This document shows, one piece after another, positions 15,589 through 22,852 of a stretch of DNA of 44,241 bases. Source of the stretch: Clostridia bacterium. GTDB taxonomy: Bacteria; Bacillota; Clostridia; Christensenellales; UBA1242. The translations under genes were made by a program, and so were the position numbers. The notes beneath the pieces are model-generated. The model saw only the letters and a list, made by a program, of their open reading frames with translations, had not been told where the DNA came from and did not search any database. The DNA lies in NCBI GenBank assembly GCA_022793335.1, contig JAAWCQ010000006.1, positions 1 to 44,241 of the forward strand, in the 5' to 3' direction. Within the stretch, counting starts at the first letter, position 1; each line of letters opens with the position of its first letter.

Positions 15589-15930
15589 TCATTGCACTAT
15601 TTTGTGTTGATGAGGTGTCCACGCAGGAGAGCAAGACATAGCAACCTTGCAATTTGCTATCCAAAAATATTTTTCACCTTTATCAATTAAAATAGCATCA
15701 CCCTGTTTAAAAGTAATAGTTTCATTTTCTTTATGTATCTCTCCATGACCTTCTATAATATATATCATTTCTTTCACCTCAGTATTGACACAATACGCCC
15801 CTTCTGGATAACGACCATTGATAACAGCTGTAGCAATGTCAATATCTTTGTCTTGAAAATTATATTCAGTTGCAATGCACAATTCACTATTATTAAAAAC
15901 CTGTGCTTCTTCGAATGCTATTTTTTTCAT
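15589..15930 (-). CDS. Cupin-domain protein
   Basis: A 113-residue single-domain cupin, a small beta-barrel. The core is INGRYPEGAYCVNTEVKEMIYIIEGHGEIHKENETITFKQGDAILID, with the E-x-x-Y-I-I-x-G-x-G segment and the G-D-A second motif; the usual metal-binding histidines of motif 1 are largely missing (CVNTEV in place of G-x-H-x-H), so it may bind a ligand rather than a catalytic metal. AAGGGG lies 6 nt before the ATG. The gene begins 21 nt after a truncated PurA-like reading frame, and its 3' end runs into a decayed CRISPR repeat, so it lies in a rearranged segment and may have been acquired. Confidence 0.8.
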   Translation of the reverse strand: MKKIAFEEAQVFNNSELCIATEYNFQDKDIDIATAVINGRYPEGAYCVNTEVKEMIYIIEGHGEIHKENETITFKQGDAILIDKGEKYFWIANCKVAMSCSPAWTPHQHKIVQ

Positions 15931-15951
15931 TTAATTCCCCTTATATTTACT

Positions 15952-16074
<123 letters not shown>

Positions 16075-16103
16075 TTAGTAAAATTACGAAAATCAAAAAT
16101 TGT

Positions 16104-16661
16104 TTAAGCGTTCTGATTTTTGCTGAACATAGGCTTGCCAAAATACAAAGTTCGCAACTTATCCAACCCTAAATCAGTTTCTTTAAAATTAAAACCATAA
16201 GAGTTTAATTCATTAAACAACGCTTTTCTTTGTTCGTCAAGTGGCAAATCATAGTAATGGCCGTTATCATAGTAAAGCAAAAGTCCAATATCTTTAATGT
16301 CTTGCAATTGAATATAACCTGTCATTCCTTCTTTATGATATTGAAAATCAAATTTAATCGTATCAAATACCTTTCTGTATCCTTGTTCAAGAAGTTCCTT
16401 TTCTTTTCGCAAAATTTCATTTATATCATCTTTAGGTCGCTTGTTTACACCAATAACGCCTTCAAGATGACGAAGTCTTACGCATTCATTTTTAATTTGA
16501 CTATCAGTCAAAGCCTCATCAAATTTATCGGCTTTTGTATAATATAAATCGTGTGTAACGCAGGCAAATTGCATATCTAGTCCATGTCTCATAAGCATAT
16601 CATGATAATAAATAAGACTTTTGTCAAGTGGCATGCCTACTTCAACAACCAATTTAGCCAT
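16104..16661 (-). CDS. Hypothetical protein, possibly CYTH-like
   Basis: A 185-residue soluble protein without signal or membrane segments. Features hint at a CYTH/triphosphate-tunnel fold: HDLYYTKADKF followed by CVRLRH (compare D-x-Y-y...l-R-i-R), a charged central helix with several E and K, DIGLLLYYDN in place of the G-x-x-v-E-i-E strand, and a final helix. The N-terminal E-x-E-x-K motif of the family is not clear, so I hold this as a weak suggestion. AAAGGAG lies 5 nt before the ATG; a TATAAT is about 35 nt upstream and is preceded by a long dyad (16699-16742). Confidence 0.75.
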   Translation of the reverse strand: MAKLVVEVGMPLDKSLIYYHDMLMRHGLDMQFACVTHDLYYTKADKFDEALTDSQIKNECVRLRHLEGVIGVNKRPKDDINEILRKEKELLEQGYRKVFDTIKFDFQYHKEGMTGYIQLQDIKDIGLLLYYDNGHYYDLPLDEQRKALFNELNSYGFNFKETDLGLDKLRTLYFGKPMFSKNQNA

Positions 16662-16698
16662 ACTTTCTCCTTTTATAAAAAGACATTATACTCAGATA

Positions 16699-16742
16699 TT
16701 TGGAGCTATTCCGTGAGCGCATGTGAACGCTGATATACTCCA
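16699..16742. repeat. Nested inverted repeat upstream of the 16104-16661 gene
   Basis: Outer arms TTGGAG and CTCCAA and inner arms AGCG and CGCT enclose an 8-nt loop CATGTGAA. It covers the -35 side of a TATAAT promoter reading left and could be an operator or an RNA hairpin. It is not followed by a T run, so a terminator is unlikely. Confidence 0.4.
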
Positions 16743-16801
16743 ATGCAAGTAAATCTTACCTACATTTTTAGACGCACAAATAATTTAAAAATAAAATTTT
16801 C

Positions 16802-16877
16802 TGGAGCTGATGATGGGACTCGGACCCACGACCTACGCATTACGAATGCATTGCTCTACCAACTGAGCCACATCAGC
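16802..16877 (-). tRNA. tRNA-Thr (anticodon CGU)
   Basis: A 76-nt cloverleaf including an encoded CCA end. Acceptor arms GCTGATG and CATCAGC pair fully; the D arm is GCTC...GAGC; the anticodon stem ATGCA/TGCGT (one G-U) holds the loop TTCGTAA with anticodon CGT, reading ACG threonine codons. The T arm is GTGGG/CCCAT-like around TCCGAGT. It reads codons with ACG, the rarest threonine codon in such an A/T-rich genome, alongside a main tRNA-Thr presumably encoded elsewhere. A perfect 10-bp hairpin lies just before its 5' end (16884-16912). Confidence 0.95.
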
Positions 16878-16883
16878 ATTTAC

Positions 16884-16912
16884 CTCATAAACTACTTCTT
16901 TAAGTTTATGAG
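16884..16912. repeat. Perfect 10-bp inverted repeat before tRNA-Thr
   Basis: CTCATAAACT (16884-16893) and AGTTTATGAG (16903-16912) with a 9-nt loop. On the plus strand it is followed by TTTTATTTT and so resembles a rho-independent terminator; on the minus strand it would form a hairpin in the tRNA precursor 7 nt before the mature end. A plus-strand transcript that would need it is not evident. Confidence 0.55.
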
Positions 16913-16932
16913 TTTTATTTTAAAATGCTTTG

Positions 16933-16964
16933 AAATATTTTTAAAGTTTCATTTAAAAATATTT
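16933..16964. repeat. 13-bp A/T inverted repeat
   Basis: AAATATTTTTAAA (16933-16945) and its perfect complement TTTAAAAATATTT (16952-16964) with a 6-nt loop GTTTCA, in the non-coding gap between the S1-domain gene and tRNA-Thr. A further perfect palindrome, AGCAGTACTGCT, follows at 16994-17005. Confidence 0.5.
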
Positions 16965-17006
16965 AGTTTCATTTTTAATATATTTTGCATACTAGCAGTA
17001 CTGCTT

Positions 17007-17033
17007 GTATTATATCTGACATACATACTACAA
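17007..17033 (-). promoter_or_regulatory. 27-bp element shared with the mcsA upstream region (copy A)
   Basis: The plus-strand core GACATACATA and flanks match a segment at 30387-30413 in 23 of 27 positions. On the minus strand it reads TTGTAG, then TATGTATGTCA, then a TATAAT-like hexamer, upstream of tRNA-Thr. It overlaps the very end of the intergenic region next to the S1-domain gene stop. It may be the tRNA promoter or an operator. Confidence 0.4.
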
Positions 17034-17036
17034 TAT

Positions 17037-18077
17037 CTAGTGAACAAGTTTAAATGATACTCTCTCAATTTCAAAATCTATATCAAGAATTTCCACTTTA
17101 ATTTTTTCATCAAGTTTTACAATTTCATAGATTTGTTTGTTGTTTGCTTCTGTTGCATTTTTAATATGAAGAAGGCCTGTTGCCCCATTTTCAAGTTTTA
17201 CAATAGCACCAAAATTTAAAATTTTGATGACTTGCCCTTCATAGACCTGCCCTATTTCAAGCTCTTTTATAGCCTTTACTCTTGGGCTTTCTTGCAAAGC
17301 TTTTAAACTTAAAGCAACTTTTTTATTTTCTCTGTCAACTTCAATTACTTTAAAAGAATATTCCTCTCCCTCTTTTATCACATCACTTGGTTGAGAAATG
17401 CGCTCATAACTTAAGTTTGAAATATGAACGAAACAATCAATTCCCCCAACTTCAACAAAAGCGCCATAATTTAAAATCTTTTTTACCTTGCCATTTACTA
17501 TTTTATTTATGAATATTGAACGCCAAAAAAGCTCTTCATTATTTTCTCTTATTTGGTCTTCAAGCATTTTGATACTGGCAATTATCTTCTTTTCATTTCT
17601 ATCAATTTCTGTGACAATTCCCTCATATTGACGGCCAATTGAGCGTCTTGGGTCTCTTACTTTAGAAGACATTTCACTTACAGGAACAACGATTTTATAT
17701 TCCCCCATTTTAGAAATTAAATTGTCTCCTTTAAATTCTGTCACAACAAAGGTAGCTTTACTTCCAAGCTTGAGCTTATTTGCATTTTGAGTTGCAATTA
17801 TTTGATTATCAGCCTGACTTTTTGACACTTCCAAAAGACCATCTTCATTTTTTGAATTTAAAATAATAACCTTAAATCTATCACCAATTTTCAGATTTTC
17901 ATAGTCTTCAACTTCACTGCTTGGAAGGTATGCATCATTTTTTCCACCGATATTAAAAATGCAGCCATCTTCTCTTTTAATCACCACCACCCCATCAAAC
18001 ATTTGTCCTCGAGTGTAAGTAGTAAAAGTTTTGTCAATTGCCTCTAAACTAAATTTATCTTCCATTTTTTCGTCCAT
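17037..18077 (-). CDS. S1-domain RNA-binding protein (ribosomal protein S1-like)
   Basis: A 346-residue protein of four S1 (OB-fold) RNA-binding domains, as in the YpfD/S1-like proteins of Bacillota rather than the six-domain S1 of proteobacteria. Domains start near residues 18 (GQMFDGVVVIKREDGCIFNIG), 103, 187 (GKVKKILNYGAFVEVGGIDCFVHISNLS, the best match) and 272 (GQVYEGQVIKILNFGAIVKLENGATGLLHI). Only the third and fourth keep the full G-x-V...G-A-x-V...G-L-x-H-x-S pattern. It likely binds mRNA at the ribosome or in RNA turnover. AGAGG lies 5 nt before the ATG, and plsC ends 27 nt upstream, so the two form one transcript; this pairing is common in Clostridia. Confidence 0.9.
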   Translation of the reverse strand: MDEKMEDKFSLEAIDKTFTTYTRGQMFDGVVVIKREDGCIFNIGGKNDAYLPSSEVEDYENLKIGDRFKVIILNSKNEDGLLEVSKSQADNQIIATQNANKLKLGSKATFVVTEFKGDNLISKMGEYKIVVPVSEMSSKVRDPRRSIGRQYEGIVTEIDRNEKKIIASIKMLEDQIRENNEELFWRSIFINKIVNGKVKKILNYGAFVEVGGIDCFVHISNLSYERISQPSDVIKEGEEYSFKVIEVDRENKKVALSLKALQESPRVKAIKELEIGQVYEGQVIKILNFGAIVKLENGATGLLHIKNATEANNKQIYEIVKLDEKIKVEILDIDFEIERVSFKLVH

Positions 18078-18104
18078 AAATACCTCTTGTAAAAGTCTAG
18101 CAAA

Positions 18105-18713
18105 TTATCGATTTTTTGTCAAAGAATTTAAAGATAATTCGCGCAACTCATTCATTTTTTCTGCCACTTTTTCGCTAGCAACAGCAAGTTCTTCGCTTGA
18201 CATTTTCTTTCCATAAAACTCATCCAGCTCGAATGGTTTTCCAATATAAATTCTCGTTTTTCTCCAAAACTTTGGTTTCTTTTGAATAAACATTGGAACA
18301 ATTGGCACTTTTGCCTTAGTTGCAAACATGGCAACTCCATGTTTTACTTCCCCAAGCTCCATTCCTTCATTATTATTTCTTGTTCCTTCTGGGAAAATAA
18401 CCAATTTTTTTCCATCTTTAAGCACCTTAAGGCAAGTCTTAATTGCATTTACATCGCTTTTTTCGCGATCAATTTTGATGCAACCAAGCCCCTTATAGAA
18501 AGAAGAAGATGCTTTATTTGAGAAAAGCTCTTTTTTCGCAAGGTAATACTTTTTCTCCCAAGTATGAAGTGCAAGCAAAATCGCATCAAGATTTGAGGTG
18601 TGGTTACTTGCAATTATACAGCTTCCCTTTGGAATATTTTCTTTTCCTATAATCTTTGCAGGATAACTCATTCTTATTGGCATACATAACAACATTTGAT
18701 AAAAATGAAACAT
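18105..18713 (-). CDS. plsC: 1-acyl-sn-glycerol-3-phosphate acyltransferase
   Basis: Acylates lysophosphatidic acid to phosphatidic acid at the membrane, in phospholipid synthesis. The 202-residue protein has the catalytic NHTSNLD (N-H-x4-D) motif near residue 37 and the FPEGTRNNNEG substrate-binding motif near residue 110, then VPIVPMFIQ. The N-terminal 20 residues form a short hydrophobic membrane-contact helix. AAAGGAG lies 9 nt before the ATG. Promoter at 18747-18776; followed by the S1-domain gene. Confidence 0.95.
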   Translation of the reverse strand: MFHFYQMLLCMPIRMSYPAKIIGKENIPKGSCIIASNHTSNLDAILLALHTWEKKYYLAKKELFSNKASSSFYKGLGCIKIDREKSDVNAIKTCLKVLKDGKKLVIFPEGTRNNNEGMELGEVKHGVAMFATKAKVPIVPMFIQKKPKFWRKTRIYIGKPFELDEFYGKKMSSEELAVASEKVAEKMNELRELSLNSLTKNR

Positions 18714-18746
18714 TTTAATTATCTCCTTTTATAGAATTTATATTTT

Positions 18747-18776
18747 ATATTAAATTAAATATTTTTGTTTTGTCAA
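18747..18776 (-). promoter_or_regulatory. plsC promoter
   Basis: On the minus strand, TTGACA (18771-18776), 18-nt spacer, TAATAT (18747-18752). The -35 box overlaps the stop codon of the upstream flavoprotein gene, which separates plsC from the sporulation-rluB transcript. Confidence 0.6.
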
Positions 18777-19975
18777 ATTAAACTCGCAGCTGCAGCATAG
18801 GCTGTTGAAAAAGCGGTTTGCAAATTAAACCCTCCCGTCAAGCAATCTATATCAAGCACCTCGCCAATGAAATATAAACCTTTAACTAGTTTGCTTTCCA
18901 TAGTTTTTGGATTTATTTCTTTTAAATCAACACCACCTGCAGTGATAATACCCGCCTCAATTGGATATAAACCATCAAAGTTTAACGGAAAAGCTTTCAA
19001 CAGGCTTATTATTTTCATTCGCTGCTCTTTAGAAACGGAATTTACCTTTGTTTCACCGTTTATCACAGCCTTGTTCAAAAAGATTTCGACCAAACTTCTT
19101 GGAAGCAAACCTTTTATAATATATGTTAGGTTTTTATTTAAATTTTCTGAAAATTCTCTCAGCAATCTATTTTCAAGTTGCTCTGAATTAAGCGCAGGTT
19201 TAAAGTCCAATTCAAGTTTTACTTCTCTTTCTTGAGAAATATAACTTGAAAGCGAGAGTGCTATTGGACCAGAAATTCCGTCATGGGTAAATAGCATTTC
19301 ACCAAACAAGTTTTTTTTGCCGCCGCTGTAATTTGCAGTTAATTTTACATTTTTAAGTGAAAGACCAGCAAGCTCGCAGCAAAATTTGTCTTTTAATTTA
19401 ATTGGCACCAGAGCGCCTCTTGGTTTTACCACATTATGACCAAGCATTTTTGCGAATTTATAGCCATCACCCTTGCTTCCTGTGGAAGAATAACTCATTC
19501 CTCCTGTTGCAATAATCACCCTGTCAAATTGATATTTGCTATCGCTCGTCAGCACAATAAAAAATGTTTCCTTTTTTTCTATTGCCTTAATCATTTCATT
19601 TAATTTGATTTCGCAATCTCCGCAATGAAGTGTAAGAGCCTTTATAATATCACTTGCTTTATCACTTAGCGGAAAGACACGATTTCCCCGTTCTACTTTA
19701 AGCTTAACGCCTAAACTCTCAAAAAAATTTTGAGTGTCAGAAGGTGAAAACTGATTGATAGCAGACATCATAAATTTGCGACCATTTACCACATTTTCAA
19801 GAAATACCTCTTTTTCACAAGCATTTGTCACATTACATCTGCCCTTGCCAGTAATATAAAGCTTTTTACCGCATTTTTCATTTCCATCAAAAATAGTGAC
19901 AGCATGCCCCTGTTTTGACAAAAAGCCGCCAGCCATTAAACCAGCAGCTCCGCCACCTATAATTGCAATTTTCAT
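18773..19975 (-). CDS. HI0933-family FAD-dependent flavoprotein
   Basis: A 400-residue flavoprotein of the HI0933/YtfB-like (BaiN-type) family, often annotated as an aminoacetone oxidase-like NAD(P)/FAD-dependent oxidoreductase. The N-terminal dinucleotide fold GGGAAGLMAGGFL (residues 7-19) is followed by KKLYITGKGRCNVTNA, and the C-terminus has the FAD-closing segment LYFIGEVLDIDCLTGGFNLQTAFSTAYAA. True substrate is unknown; BaiN is linked to bile-acid reduction, which is only a family precedent. The start ATG overlaps the rluB stop by 4 nt (ATGA), with GAGG just upstream, so it is translationally coupled to rluB. Confidence 0.9.
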   Translation of the reverse strand: MKIAIIGGGAAGLMAGGFLSKQGHAVTIFDGNEKCGKKLYITGKGRCNVTNACEKEVFLENVVNGRKFMMSAINQFSPSDTQNFFESLGVKLKVERGNRVFPLSDKASDIIKALTLHCGDCEIKLNEMIKAIEKKETFFIVLTSDSKYQFDRVIIATGGMSYSSTGSKGDGYKFAKMLGHNVVKPRGALVPIKLKDKFCCELAGLSLKNVKLTANYSGGKKNLFGEMLFTHDGISGPIALSLSSYISQEREVKLELDFKPALNSEQLENRLLREFSENLNKNLTYIIKGLLPRSLVEIFLNKAVINGETKVNSVSKEQRMKIISLLKAFPLNFDGLYPIEAGIITAGGVDLKEINPKTMESKLVKGLYFIGEVLDIDCLTGGFNLQTAFSTAYAAAASLI

Positions 19976-20679
19976 TTTGACCTCACAAGCAAGTTTAACT
20001 CAGCCTCCGTCAAATCTCTAAATTCGCCGCGTTTTAATCCACCGAGTTTAACTCCACCTATTCTCACTCTCTTTAAAAGTTTTATTTGATGACCAATTGC
20101 CTCAAACATGCGTCTTATCTGTCTGTTTTGACCTTCATCAATAATTACAGATAATTTTGTAAAACCATTTTCATAAGAAAGCCATTCCACCCTTGCAGCA
20201 GGCATACGCTCGCCTTCAACAACCACGCCTTTACGCATAACAGCCAACTCGCTTTCTTTGATTTCGCCTTCCACAGTCACTTTATATTCTTTTTCTGTGC
20301 CATACTTTGGATGAGCAACCTTATTTGCAAAGTCGCCATCATTGGTAAGAATTATAAGCCCTTCTGTATCATAATCAAGTCTGCCAATTGAAAATAGCCT
20401 TTCCTCGCAATCTATTAAATCATAAATTGTCTTTCTGCCCTTTTCATCTTTTGCGCTGCAAGCATAACCTTTTGGCTTATTCAGCTTTATATATACAAAA
20501 GAGGAAGGCAATTTGACTGCCTTTCCCTCTACTGTAACTTTATCTTTTTTCTCATCTATTTTAAGCCCCAATGAATCTACTTTTACGCCATTTACCTCGA
20601 CTTTTCCTTCACTGATAAGCTCATCACATTTTCTTCTTGAAGCCACGCCACAGCCAGCTAAAAATTTATTTAATCTCAT
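19972..20679 (-). CDS. rluB: 23S rRNA pseudouridine synthase RluB type
   Basis: Converts a uridine of 23S rRNA (position 2605 in E. coli) to pseudouridine. The 235-residue protein has an S4 RNA-binding domain at residues 1-60 (MRLNKFLAGCGVASRRKCDELI) and a RsuA-family catalytic domain with GRLDYDTEGLIILTNDG containing the catalytic Asp, then EGQNRQIRRMFEAIGHQIKLLKR. It stops one base before the carboxypeptidase start on the upstream side (gap 1 nt), and its stop overlaps the flavoprotein ATG. Location right after dacF/ytfJ is a common Bacillota arrangement. Confidence 0.95.
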   Translation of the reverse strand: MRLNKFLAGCGVASRRKCDELISEGKVEVNGVKVDSLGLKIDEKKDKVTVEGKAVKLPSSFVYIKLNKPKGYACSAKDEKGRKTIYDLIDCEERLFSIGRLDYDTEGLIILTNDGDFANKVAHPKYGTEKEYKVTVEGEIKESELAVMRKGVVVEGERMPAARVEWLSYENGFTKLSVIIDEGQNRQIRRMFEAIGHQIKLLKRVRIGGVKLGGLKRGEFRDLTEAELNLLVRSK

Positions 20680-20680
20680 T

Positions 20681-21838
20681 TTACCATTGTTCTATCATTT
20701 CTTTTACTTTTGCCCAGACAGAACTTCTCCTTACACTTTCCATTGTAAACACTTTCTCAGAAAAATGCAAGTCATTATCGATAAAAATTTTAATCTCGCC
20801 CACTTCTTCATTTATATTAACAGGTGCATCCAATTCATTTTTTATTTCATACTCATAGCGCACCTTTGACATTTCATTTGCTTTAAGTGGATAAAGACAC
20901 TTTCCAAGTGTTGAAACTCTTACATTATCACGCTTGCCTTCTATTACCTTAACAAGATTATTGTAAGCATAACCCGCTGTCAAATCAATAAGTTTATAAT
21001 CATTAAAAGCCTTCTCAAGAAGTTGAGCGCTTTCTTCAAACATTGGGCCGCAATTTAGAACAACACATACTACCGTCATTCCATCACGCTCACAACTTGA
21101 TACTAGACAGCGGCCTGCATCATTTGTGAAACCTGTTTTAACGCCACAGCAGCCTTCTAAGCTATTCAAAAGTTTATTTTTATTTTTAAGATATCTTATC
21201 TTGCCATCAGTATTTGTCAGTTTAATGTTTTTTGTTGAAACGATTTCTCTGAATGTTTCATTCCCCATTGCATAGCTTGTGATAAGAGCAAGGTCATAAG
21301 CAGAAGTAAAATGTGTTTTGCTGTCAAGACCATGAGTATTATCAAAATGGCTGTTGTTTGCTCCAATCTTTCGTGCTGTTTTATTCATAAGCTCAACAAA
21401 CTTTTGGCAGCTGCCTGATACATGCTCACCAATTGCTACTGACGCGTCATTACCAGAGACAAGCATAAGTCCATAAAGCAAATCGCGTGTTGACATAACC
21501 TCTCCCTTTCGAAGATATATGCTTGTTCCGCTTATTCCCACCGATTTAGGTGATATCTCAAAGGTTTTATCAAGGTCGCTACAGTTTTCAATTGCAGTAA
21601 TGGCAGTCATAATCTTGGTCGTGCTTGCCATAGGCATAGTGCTTTTTTCATTGCTGCTGTAAAGCACCCTTTTTGAGCCTGCTTCCATCACACACATTGC
21701 TTTTGCTGATGTCGGTGCATAGTCCGCCTTGACTGCACCTAAGTTTGCAGCAGAAGAGACGCCTAATATTAAGAGAATGCTTGCAAGTAATATTACAGCG
21801 GCGGCAAACAGCGATTTTTGAAAAGTTTTAAATTTCAT
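20681..21838 (-). CDS. dacF: D-Ala-D-Ala carboxypeptidase, DacF-type
   Basis: Trims the terminal D-alanine from peptidoglycan stem peptides, here probably during spore cortex formation. The 385-residue protein has a signal sequence (residues about 10-35, FQKSLFAAAVILLASILLILGVSSA), the S-x-x-K motif STTK, the S-G-N motif (SGNDASVAIGEH) and the K-T-G motif (GVKTGFTNDAGR), so all catalytic signatures of a penicillin-binding protein of class C (S11) are present. A C-terminal domain of about 90 residues follows. The start is placed at 21838 because GAGGG precedes that ATG; a longer frame from 21913 lies within ytfJ. The 11-nt overlap with ytfJ implies co-translation. Confidence 0.9.
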   Translation of the reverse strand: MKFKTFQKSLFAAAVILLASILLILGVSSAANLGAVKADYAPTSAKAMCVMEAGSKRVLYSSNEKSTMPMASTTKIMTAITAIENCSDLDKTFEISPKSVGISGTSIYLRKGEVMSTRDLLYGLMLVSGNDASVAIGEHVSGSCQKFVELMNKTARKIGANNSHFDNTHGLDSKTHFTSAYDLALITSYAMGNETFREIVSTKNIKLTNTDGKIRYLKNKNKLLNSLEGCCGVKTGFTNDAGRCLVSSCERDGMTVVCVVLNCGPMFEESAQLLEKAFNDYKLIDLTAGYAYNNLVKVIEGKRDNVRVSTLGKCLYPLKANEMSKVRYEYEIKNELDAPVNINEEVGEIKIFIDNDLHFSEKVFTMESVRRSSVWAKVKEMIEQW

Positions 21839-22280
21839 CACTCTGTCCCTCTTTATATTCTGCTTGCTCATAATATCCTTCTTGTGCTCTTGTTTGATTT
21901 GCAGCATTTTCATCTATCTTTGAAATAAGATTGTTAAACAAATTCAATATTGTTTGATAAAGAGATTTGTTTTCAACATTTACAAACTTCACATCGCCTT
22001 CTGTGACAATCAAAAAGCCAACAGGAGAAAGACTCATTCCTCCGCTTGAGCCGCCAGCCATTGGAAAATGATTTGCCACCCGTCTTGATGAAAGGTCTGC
22101 ATATTCACCACCTCCAACTACATATCCGACAGAGACCCTTGAAATAGGAATAATGGTCGTGCCATCACTGGTTTCAACCTTTTCGCCAATAACCGTGCTT
22201 GAATCAACAATTGTTTTAATTTTATCCATTGCAGAATCTATAAGATTTTGAATATTATCACTGCTTGAGTAGTATTTCAT
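21828..22280 (-). CDS. ytfJ: GerW/YtfJ-family sporulation protein
   Basis: A 150-residue protein of the family required for spore germination in Bacillus (GerW, YtfJ). The conserved core is GEKVETSDGTTIIPISRVSVGYVVGGGEY, followed by the glycine-rich AGGSSGGMSLSPVGFLIVTEGDVKF. The ATG overlaps the stop of the DUF2953 gene (ATGA) with GGAGGTG 4 nt before it, showing strong coupled translation. It is one of the clearest signs that the organism forms spores. Confidence 0.93.
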   Translation of the reverse strand: MKYYSSSDNIQNLIDSAMDKIKTIVDSSTVIGEKVETSDGTTIIPISRVSVGYVVGGGEYADLSSRRVANHFPMAGGSSGGMSLSPVGFLIVTEGDVKFVNVENKSLYQTILNLFNNLISKIDENAANQTRAQEGYYEQAEYKEGQSDEI

Positions 22281-22852
22281 TTTTCACCTCCATTTTTAGT
22301 TTCTTCTGTATTTGTTAATTTCCTTATTAGAATAACCGAACGCAGCAAAGAATATACAACATCAAACAAAGAAATTGTCATAAGCAGTCTTGTTGCAAAC
22401 TGGCAAACATGACCATTATAAGAAATTGTGTCATACACTCCCATTGATGCTGTCGGTTTGGTGTTTTTAAGAGAGGTCATAAAAGTCAATAGTGCAACAT
22501 TTATAAAGCCGCCAAGCATAGCACTTTTATAGGCATCACCAACGCCCAAATTGTAAAAAACAAAAAACTCTTTAAGTCTTGTTTTATCTTTTATTTCAAG
22601 AGCAAACACTTTTAAAAACATAAAATCTCTGCCCTTTATATCAAATTCATGACTTTCAAGCGAGTCGTCTTTCTTGGCAAGCAGTTTTTTATTTTCAATC
22701 CAAAACTGCTGATAATCCACCTTTATTCCAAACACGAAAAAACCATACGCGCCAGACATTTCAAGCACATTAAAAGAAGCCCTCCCTTCAAGTCTTATAG
22801 GAAAAAATAATATCAGTATTATAAAAAATGGTATTAAAAGATAATAATTCAT
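22277..22852 (-). CDS. DUF2953 membrane protein
   Basis: A 191-residue protein with an N-terminal transmembrane helix (YYLLIPFFIILILFFPI) and a second hydrophobic stretch near residues 115-140, matching DUF2953 (YtfI), which sits beside ytfJ in many spore formers. Function is unknown; a sporulation role is inferred from position. Both ends overlap its neighbours by the 4-nt ATGA arrangement: the gpr stop upstream and the ytfJ start downstream. Confidence 0.85.
   Translation of the reverse strand: MNYYLLIPFFIILILFFPIRLEGRASFNVLEMSGAYGFFVFGIKVDYQQFWIENKKLLAKKDDSLESHEFDIKGRDFMFLKVFALEIKDKTRLKEFFVFYNLGVGDAYKSAMLGGFINVALLTFMTSLKNTKPTASMGVYDTISYNGHVCQFATRLLMTISLFDVVYSLLRSVILIRKLTNTEETKNGGEK

Noticed and set aside
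15428-15664. A 78-residue frame across the CRISPR remnant
   Set aside because: It reads through repeats and spacers and the end of the cupin gene in another frame, with no ribosome site.
16743-17057. A 104-residue plus-strand frame containing GADDGTRTHDLRITNALLYQLSH
   Set aside because: This peptide is the translation of the complement of tRNA-Thr and is a known false annotation in many genomes; there is no ribosome site.
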